Below, piece by piece: positions 6,738-10,605 of a stretch of DNA of 10,605 nt (within the stretch, counting starts at the first letter, position 1; each line of letters starts with the position of its first letter). Source of the stretch: CAUZEO01 sp963578625 (GTDB lineage: Bacteria > Verrucomicrobiota > Kiritimatiellia > SLOV01); the NCBI GenBank assembly GCA_963578625.1, contig CAUZEO010000173.1:1-10605 (forward strand). Direction: 5' to 3'. The position numbers and the translations under genes are program-made. Under the pieces are notes generated by a model. That model ran no database searches. It was not told the DNA's origin and saw only the letters and a list, made by a program, of their open reading frames with translations.

Positions 6738-7738
6738 GCCAATACGACGTACTCATCAGTGGGCTGAATTGGGTGGGCGATAGCATCATGGCGATGCCTG
6801 CCCTGCAGCTCTTCGTGGAGCGAAACCCGGGTGTGCGGGTGGCCATGATATCGAAATCAAGCATTGCGCCGTTGTGGCGGATGCACAACGGGGTTGACGA
6901 CGTATTGGAGTTGCAGCCGGGAATGCGCGGTGTGGTGGGCGCCGCCCGCGAAATTGGTGACTGGAATTGCCGAACCGCCTATATCTGGCCTCATTCGTTT
7001 CGATCCGCCCTGGTTCCGTTTCTTGCGCGTGTTCCCCGGCGAATCGGCATGTCCGGCCATATGCGACGCGCCTTGATGACGAAAATCGTGCCGCCTTGCG
7101 TGCAGCCCGATCGCACGCACCAGGTGTTCGAGTACATTGACTTGATGGTGCCCGATTGGGGCGGGAACACTCCGCCCGCACCCATGTTGCGGATCTCGGA
7201 CGCCGCGAAGCACCGCGCCGACGATCTGCTTGCCGGGGTGCGCTCGCAGTGGATTGCGTTGATGCCCGGCGCGGCGCACGGCCCATCGAAGCGCTGGCCA
7301 GGCGAATCCTTTGTCGAACTTGGAAAGCAAATTCGAACAAAACCTGGCGCTTCTATCGTGGTCCTGGGATCGCCGGGAGAAGTCGATCTGTGCCGCGAAG
7401 TTGCGCACGGCATCGGCGAAGGGGCAAAAACCCTCGCCGGCCACACTACGATTGACGTGCTGGCCGGTTTACTGGAGCGGTGCGCCGCCGTCGTCTGCAA
7501 TGACAGCGGCGGAATGCATCTTGGCGCGGCCGTGGGTTCGCCGGTGGTTGCCATCTACGGAATGACGGATCCTTCAAAGACCGGCCCACTGGGTACCGCA
7601 AGGATCATTCAACGCGCGGGCAAAAGAAGCCGCGAGATCGGCGCCGATTCGAAAGATGCCCGAATAAGGCTCGCTTCGATCACGCCGTCCGAAGTATACG
7701 ATGAGGTTCTGACGTTTCTTCGCCTCCAAGCCGAGTAG
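6734..7738 (+). CDS. waaF: Lipopolysaccharide heptosyltransferase II-like, GT9 family
   Basis: The family transfers L-glycero-D-manno-heptose from ADP-heptose onto the LPS inner core at the cytoplasmic face of the inner membrane. The product is 334 residues, a normal length. The N-terminal GLNWVGDSIMAMPAL (10-24) holds the conserved Asp of WxGDxxxxxPAL. PGAAHGPSKRWPGESFVEL (178-196) and CNDSGGMHLGAAVGSPVVAI (255-274) are the donor-binding signatures. YGMTDPSKTGPLG (275-287) matches the family's FGSTDPxxTGPLG. The cysteine-rich segment that usually follows is absent: residues 288-316 contain no Cys before ITPSEVYDEV. The start ATG overlaps the lpxK stop as ATGA, so translation is probably coupled; no separate strong ribosome site is visible. 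The heptose type and acceptor are inferred from family and neighbours; WaaC-type activity is possible. Confidence 0.88.
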   Translation: MSQYDVLISGLNWVGDSIMAMPALQLFVERNPGVRVAMISKSSIAPLWRMHNGVDDVLELQPGMRGVVGAAREIGDWNCRTAYIWPHSFRSALVPFLARVPRRIGMSGHMRRALMTKIVPPCVQPDRTHQVFEYIDLMVPDWGGNTPPAPMLRISDAAKHRADDLLAGVRSQWIALMPGAAHGPSKRWPGESFVELGKQIRTKPGASIVVLGSPGEVDLCREVAHGIGEGAKTLAGHTTIDVLAGLLERCAAVVCNDSGGMHLGAAVGSPVVAIYGMTDPSKTGPLGTARIIQRAGKRSREIGADSKDARIRLASITPSEVYDEVLTFLRLQAE

Positions 7739-7749
7739 GTTGACCAATC

Positions 7750-8523
7750 ATGGGTATCCTGATTTCAGCGTGCGTCATGACGTTTAACGAGGAGCACAAT
7801 ATTCGTCGCTGCCTCGAGAGTCTAACGTGGTGCGATGAAATCATAGTGGTCGACAGTTTCAGCACCGATGCCACTGTCTCTATCTGCAAAGAATATACCG
7901 ATCGTGTTCATCAACATGAATGGCTCGGATATATCGGGCAACGGAACCTGGTGAAAGACATGGCAACCCACGACTGGGTGTTGTTTCTAGACGCCGACGA
8001 GGAGGTCTCTCCGGATTTGCAGAAAGCTTTATCCCAGGCATTTGAGGATTTGCCCGCGGGTTGCGTGGGTTTCGAATTTCCCCGCCAGGTGTTCTACCTC
8101 GGCAAGTGGATCAGGCACGGGTCCTGGTATCCCGATTACAAGATTCGGCTATTCCGCAAGGATATGGGGCGAAGCGGGGGGGTTGAGCCGCACGACACGG
8201 TGCAACTGGACGGACGCGCGGTCCGGCTGAGTCAGCCGCTGTGGCACTATACGTACCGTGATATATCCGATCACATAAACACGATGAACCGCTTTTCCTC
8301 CATCAGCGCACAAACCCTTTTTGACGGGGGATACCGTTTCAGGTGGCTGGACCTGCTGTTCCGACCTTCTTGGCGATTTTTCAAGGGTTTTATCATTCGA
8401 AACGGTTGGATGGACGGGTGGCGCGGATTTGTGATCGACACGATCAACGCGTTCGGTGTTGCCGTGAAGTATTCGAAGCTCCGCGAACTGGAGTGGCAGG
8501 TGCAACAGCAACGCGAAAATTGA
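7750..8523 (+). CDS. Glycosyltransferase family 2, WaaE/KdtX-like (LPS core)
   Basis: This 257-residue protein has the GT-A fold hallmarks. SACVMTFNEEHNIRRCLESL (6-25) is the nucleotide-sugar strand, EIIVVDSFSTDAT (30-42) follows, and FLDADEE (79-85) contains the DxD metal-binding motif. The middle segment with QRNLVKDMATHDWVLF (64-79) and the tail RPSWRFFKGFIIRNGWMDG with INAFGVAVKYSKLRELE match the WaaE/KdtX-like subgroup. Members studied in enterobacteria add glucose to core heptose, but the sugar here cannot be read from sequence. The gene starts 11 bp after the waaF stop, completing a three-gene lipid A/core unit. The ribosome site is weak (TAGG about 12 bases upstream), which fits coupling to the upstream gene. 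Confidence 0.9.
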   Translation: MGILISACVMTFNEEHNIRRCLESLTWCDEIIVVDSFSTDATVSICKEYTDRVHQHEWLGYIGQRNLVKDMATHDWVLFLDADEEVSPDLQKALSQAFEDLPAGCVGFEFPRQVFYLGKWIRHGSWYPDYKIRLFRKDMGRSGGVEPHDTVQLDGRAVRLSQPLWHYTYRDISDHINTMNRFSSISAQTLFDGGYRFRWLDLLFRPSWRFFKGFIIRNGWMDGWRGFVIDTINAFGVAVKYSKLRELEWQVQQQREN

Positions 8524-8545
8524 TGCGAACCGGCGCGAATGCTTC

Positions 8546-8559
8546 AGGTGTGAACACCT
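8546..8559. repeat. Short inverted repeat downstream of the LPS cluster
   Basis: AGGTGT and ACACCT are separated by two bases, about 23 bases after the glycosyltransferase stop. No T-run follows on either strand, so a Rho-independent terminator is not well supported. The stretch 8524-8669 otherwise shows no coding signal. Confidence 0.35.
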
Positions 8560-8628
8560 ACCTGGGTGCTCCGGGTTTTCGCCATGCCCGCCTGGTCTTC
8601 TTTATATGGCGTTACGCCGCGTTCAGTG

Positions 8629-8645
8629 CCGGGAGGCCTTCCCGG
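8629..8645. repeat. GC-rich near-palindrome in the intergenic tail
   Basis: CCGGGAGGCCTTCCCGG is a 17-base near-perfect palindrome (one G-T pair, one central base). It lies between the convergent plus-strand glycosyltransferase and the 3' remnant of the broken methyltransferase gene. It may be a terminator stem or a protein-binding site, but there is no adjoining T-run. Confidence 0.35.
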
Positions 8646-8669
8646 AATGCCGTCGTGTTGCGATGTCTT

Positions 8670-8974
8670 CTAAAACGCTTGCCGACCGCGGCGGCGTTCT
8701 CGCCTGAATAGCCGATCAGCGAGGTCCGGAAGTACCGTGAGTGCGTTTCCAACGTAGACCGTGTTATAAATAAAATCGTGAACCGGCGTCAGGTAGTCGG
8801 CATGAATTTCGACGCCGTCGATTCGCGTCCGCCACTGGTGGTCACGTTTGTCGTCCTGCCAAAGTTCGAGAAATTAGCGCGCAAGGACGCCATATTTCCC
8901 GAAACCAACGCCAATGTCCAATCCAGATGAGGGAAAGCAGGAATCCTGGCAGACAGTTGTTTCAGTGCCTTCAT
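8670..8974 (-). pseudogene. Broken SAM-dependent methyltransferase (frameshift, internal stop, 3' loss)
   Basis: The ATG at 8974 overlaps the stop of the upstream methyltransferase as ATGA, the mark of a genuine operon cistron. The first frame reads MKALKQLSARIPAFPH. Near 8925 similarity jumps frame to LDIGVGFGKYGVLAR, a textbook motif I of a class I methyltransferase subgroup; one lost base would explain the jump. This frame meets TAA at 8876-8874, yet the same frame continues beyond it with FLELWQDDKRD, then IDGVEIHADYLTPVHDF and YNTVYVGNALTVLPDLADR. That matches the family's LREYLELW...VDGVE...YLTPLH...IYDxVxVGDALEVLP pattern as I recall it. Similarity ends at LADR and the frame stops at 8670, before the YDLxLxxDVxEH region expected next. 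About half the protein is missing. Sequencing error could explain one lesion but hardly all three. Confidence 0.8.
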
Positions 8975-9675
8975 CTCTCCCACCGAACCAGTCCGGTGCC
9001 GGTCCAATGCCCGAACGAAGTGAGATCCAATTTCGGAAAGGGCAACTCTCGCCAGAACGCCAGCATGTTCCAATCCTTGATATCGTCGAACACGACGTAG
9101 GGGGGGGACTCGAAGTCAATGGTGTCGAGAAGTTTGGCGAATCGCGGCTCAAACTTCCCGTCTTTCGGTCCATCGGCAAAGATGAGGGTGGCCGAACGCA
9201 GCAGATCCCGGTGCTCCTCGGCGGCTTCCGCACAAGAGAGATCGGCCACGATTTGCTGAAACCTTCCATCGGCAAAGTCCTCTGTTCGAAGACAGGTATC
9301 CGGGATGGTGCTCCACGGTTGCACGTCGAATGAGACCAACTTGCTGTTCGGAGGCAGGGTCTTCAGGATTGACAGCGAGGAGAGGCCGGTGAATGTGCCG
9401 ATTTCGACCACAACGTCCGGCTTTAGATGCTCAACAAACGCCGCCAGCAGCCGGTAATGTTCTCCCGGCCAGGTGTCCGGCCATCGGTGGGGACCGGGCA
9501 TGCGATCGCTGACGGATCGCAAATCGGTGGTAATCGCCTCTTGTATCACTTCGAGCGCAAGCCGAATGAGTTGCTCGGACGGCTGAGAGAAGTCATCGTC
9601 CGGACTGAAGAGCATTGTCCGCTTGTAATGGCGCGCTGCGACGGGAGGCGGGGAAAATATCGATCTGAGTTTCAT
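8971..9675 (-). CDS. Class I SAM-dependent methyltransferase
   Basis: The 234-residue product has a Rossmann methyltransferase core. VVVEIGTFTGLSSLSIL (88-104) is motif I with the SAM-binding glycines, and KLVSFDVQPW (112-121) gives the acidic motif II. ATLIFADGPKDGKFE (162-176) and YVVFDDIKDWNML (193-205) resemble the Methyltransf_24/cephalosporin-hydroxylase-like subgroup, often found in surface polysaccharide loci. The substrate is unknown; a sugar or small-molecule O-methylation is inference. The N-terminal 70 residues are not recognisable. The ATG at 9675 has no strong ribosome site, and M21 (ATG at 9615) is an alternative start. Its stop overlaps the ATG of the broken second methyltransferase. 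It is divergent from the GT9 gene at 9856. Confidence 0.82.
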   Translation of the reverse strand: MKLRSIFSPPPVAARHYKRTMLFSPDDDFSQPSEQLIRLALEVIQEAITTDLRSVSDRMPGPHRWPDTWPGEHYRLLAAFVEHLKPDVVVEIGTFTGLSSLSILKTLPPNSKLVSFDVQPWSTIPDTCLRTEDFADGRFQQIVADLSCAEAAEEHRDLLRSATLIFADGPKDGKFEPRFAKLLDTIDFESPPYVVFDDIKDWNMLAFWRELPFPKLDLTSFGHWTGTGLVRWER

Positions 9676-9773
9676 GCTCTTGCAATCCGATTCGAAACTG
9701 ATTCACGAGCGAGCCTCTATACTACATCGAAGCCGGAGTTGCGCCAGAAAATCTTCAAGACTCCAAGGGCGGA

Positions 9774-9798
9774 TCCCGGGGAACATGGCTGCCCGGGA
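9774..9798. repeat. Inverted repeat in the divergent intergenic region
   Basis: TCCCGGG and CCCGGGA form a perfect seven-base inverted repeat around an 11-base spacer. It lies in the 180-bp gap (9676-9855) between the methyltransferase and the GT9 gene. It could be an operator or a transcript hairpin. No promoter boxes stand out in this gap. Confidence 0.4.
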
Positions 9799-9828
9799 GA
9801 GGCTTGAACTGACTCTGGACAAGAAAGC

Positions 9829-9843
9829 GGGTAGCGGTTACCC
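9829..9843. repeat. Short hairpin just before the GT9 reading frame
   Basis: GGGTA, five-base loop, TACCC, ending 12 bases before the ATG at 9856. The right arm and loop include the in-frame TAG at 9832-9834 that blocks any upstream extension of the GT9 frame. In a transcript it would sit where a ribosome site is expected. Confidence 0.3.
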
Positions 9844-9855
9844 AAACCGGTCCGA

Positions 9856-10605
9856 ATGAGACTAAAAAACTACATCCATCGAAGCTCCAGGAAGCATGCT
9901 CGTGATCAGCTACGGTGTACACGCCGCGCGCACGATACGGTGTCCAGTCCTACGTCCTACCTGGAATTCATTACCGATTTCAAGGGCAGGGATGATTTGG
10001 CTCTCGCAGCCCGCGTTTCGGACCGGCAGGTGCTCTTCGCATGGGCGGCCGGTCGAAAAGCCGTCTCGATGATCGGTCCGGAAGGAGAAAATCGCTTATG
10101 GATGAAGGCACCACTTTTCGGTTGGACGTCGTTGGACTCATCCCCGCATGTCGTTCATAACATTCTGGAGTTGGGGGACGTTGTAGGGATCGAAAAGTAC
10201 GATGAGTGTGTCGCGCCGAGTGATCCCGATTCGCCGGCGCGTATCTCAGAGCTTCTGCCGTTCGATTGGCAGGATAAAGCCTACGCCGTCATACATCCGT
10301 ACCCAAGAAATTCCTACAAGCAATGGACCCTGGGTGGATGGAAAACGCTGGCCGACTTCCTGGTAGAGCGCGGTGTGAGTGTCGTGGTCACAGGCGGGGC
10401 GGACGAGGTGGAGATGGAATATGTGAACCCTTTCGTCAATTCAACCTCCAGGCAGGTCTTCAATGTAGCGGGCCGCATCAAGATCGCGGACGCAGCAGAA
10501 TTACTGAAGCATAGTAAGCTTTATGCCGGACCGGATACGGCCATCACCCACCTGGCGTCTTTTTGGGGTGTTCCCACTGTTGCCTTGTTTGGCAAAAGCC
10601 TCCCG
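9856..10605 (+). CDS. GT9 family glycosyltransferase (heptosyltransferase III-like), N-terminally short and cut by window edge
   Basis: The frame is open from ATG 9856 to the window end (250 residues, no stop reached). AVIHPYPRNSYKQWTLGGWK (144-163) matches the HPGAxxxxKxWPxxxW donor-site signature of heptosyltransferases. GVSVVVTGGADEVE (173-186), FNVAGRIKIADAAELLKHS (202-220) and YAGPDTAITHLASFWGVPTV (223-242) are the C-terminal Rossmann landmarks, with D227 and H232 at the usual donor-contact positions. FITDFKGRDD (38-47) corresponds to the middle of the N-terminal domain (DLVIDLxGxxR). The preceding 70-80 residues, with the IRxDxxGDxxxxxP motif, are missing; instead there are about 36 Arg-rich residues without family similarity. 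An in-frame TAG at 9832-9834 prevents extension, and no Shine-Dalgarno is visible. It may therefore be a 5'-truncated pseudogene. The sugar specificity is unknown. Confidence 0.78.
   Translation, partial: MRLKNYIHRSSRKHARDQLRCTRRAHDTVSSPTSYLEFITDFKGRDDLALAARVSDRQVLFAWAAGRKAVSMIGPEGENRLWMKAPLFGWTSLDSSPHVVHNILELGDVVGIEKYDECVAPSDPDSPARISELLPFDWQDKAYAVIHPYPRNSYKQWTLGGWKTLADFLVERGVSVVVTGGADEVEMEYVNPFVNSTSRQVFNVAGRIKIADAAELLKHSKLYAGPDTAITHLASFWGVPTVALFGKSLP

Noticed and set aside
6786..7554. Several overlapping minus-strand open frames opposite waaF
   Set aside because: They are mutually overlapping, low-complexity and antisense to a clear GT9 gene.
8604..8770. Minus-strand frame ending in an Ala-rich tail, considered as a transposase remnant
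   Set aside because: It shows no catalytic motif, terminal repeat or target duplication; it is indistinguishable from an unconstrained frame.
8789..9073. A 94-codon minus-strand frame taken as a complete small gene
   Set aside because: Only its segment from 8974 to about 8927 is the real N-terminus of the broken methyltransferase; the rest is out of frame with the preserved similarity.
8874..9275. A 133-codon minus-strand frame read as one protein
   Set aside because: Most of it is an out-of-frame shadow of the intact methyltransferase; only its last 16 codons carry real similarity, and these belong to the broken second methyltransferase.
1..10605. tRNA, rRNA, CRISPR, insertion sequence or phage genes
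   Set aside because: None was recognised by eye on either strand; a covariance-model scan was not possible here.

Overview
The window is chromosomal DNA from a GC-rich Gram-negative bacterium. It holds eight recognisable genes or gene fragments of ordinary cellular type plus one clearly broken gene. The lipid A and LPS-core genes require an outer membrane. The single-chain glycyl-tRNA synthetase, the N-terminally extended LpxK, and the anchored TPR protein with its conserved-looking C-terminal domain resemble proteins I recall from the PVC superphylum, especially Kiritimatiellota/Verrucomicrobiota. That placement is from memory of family sequences, not from a search.

Layout. Positions 1-1646 (minus) encode a hybrid sensor kinase/response regulator whose 3' end lies outside the window. 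It is preceded in the same direction by glyQS (1717-3153, minus), so the two may form one transcription unit. A 171-bp divergent region (3154-3324) separates glyQS from a membrane-anchored, Pro/Glu-rich TPR protein (3325-4782, plus). This gene converges on trmB (4806-5408, minus). trmB is divergent from a tight plus-strand cluster: lpxK (5574-6737), a waaF-like heptosyltransferase (6734-7738) and a WaaE/KdtX-like family-2 glycosyltransferase (7750-8523). A 4-bp overlap and an 11-bp gap indicate co-expression of these three for lipid A 4'-phosphorylation and inner-core assembly.

The right-hand 2 kb is less orderly. A minus-strand SAM methyltransferase (8971-9675) overlaps by 4 bp the start of a second methyltransferase cistron. 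That second gene is broken by a frameshift, an in-frame stop and loss of its 3' half (8670-8974). Divergently, a second GT9 (heptosyltransferase-like) gene starts at 9856 and runs off the window. It lacks the N-terminal part of the GT9 fold, and an in-frame stop lies just upstream. This edge looks like decaying or rearranged LPS/surface-polysaccharide accessory DNA.

I see no mobile element, CRISPR array, rRNA or tRNA, and no convincing new multi-gene system. The most useful observations are the kinase with a degraded ATP-binding domain but intact receiver, the two-lesion methyltransferase pseudogene, the N-terminally truncated GT9, the TonB-reminiscent layout of the TPR protein, and the loss of the usual cysteine cluster in the waaF product.
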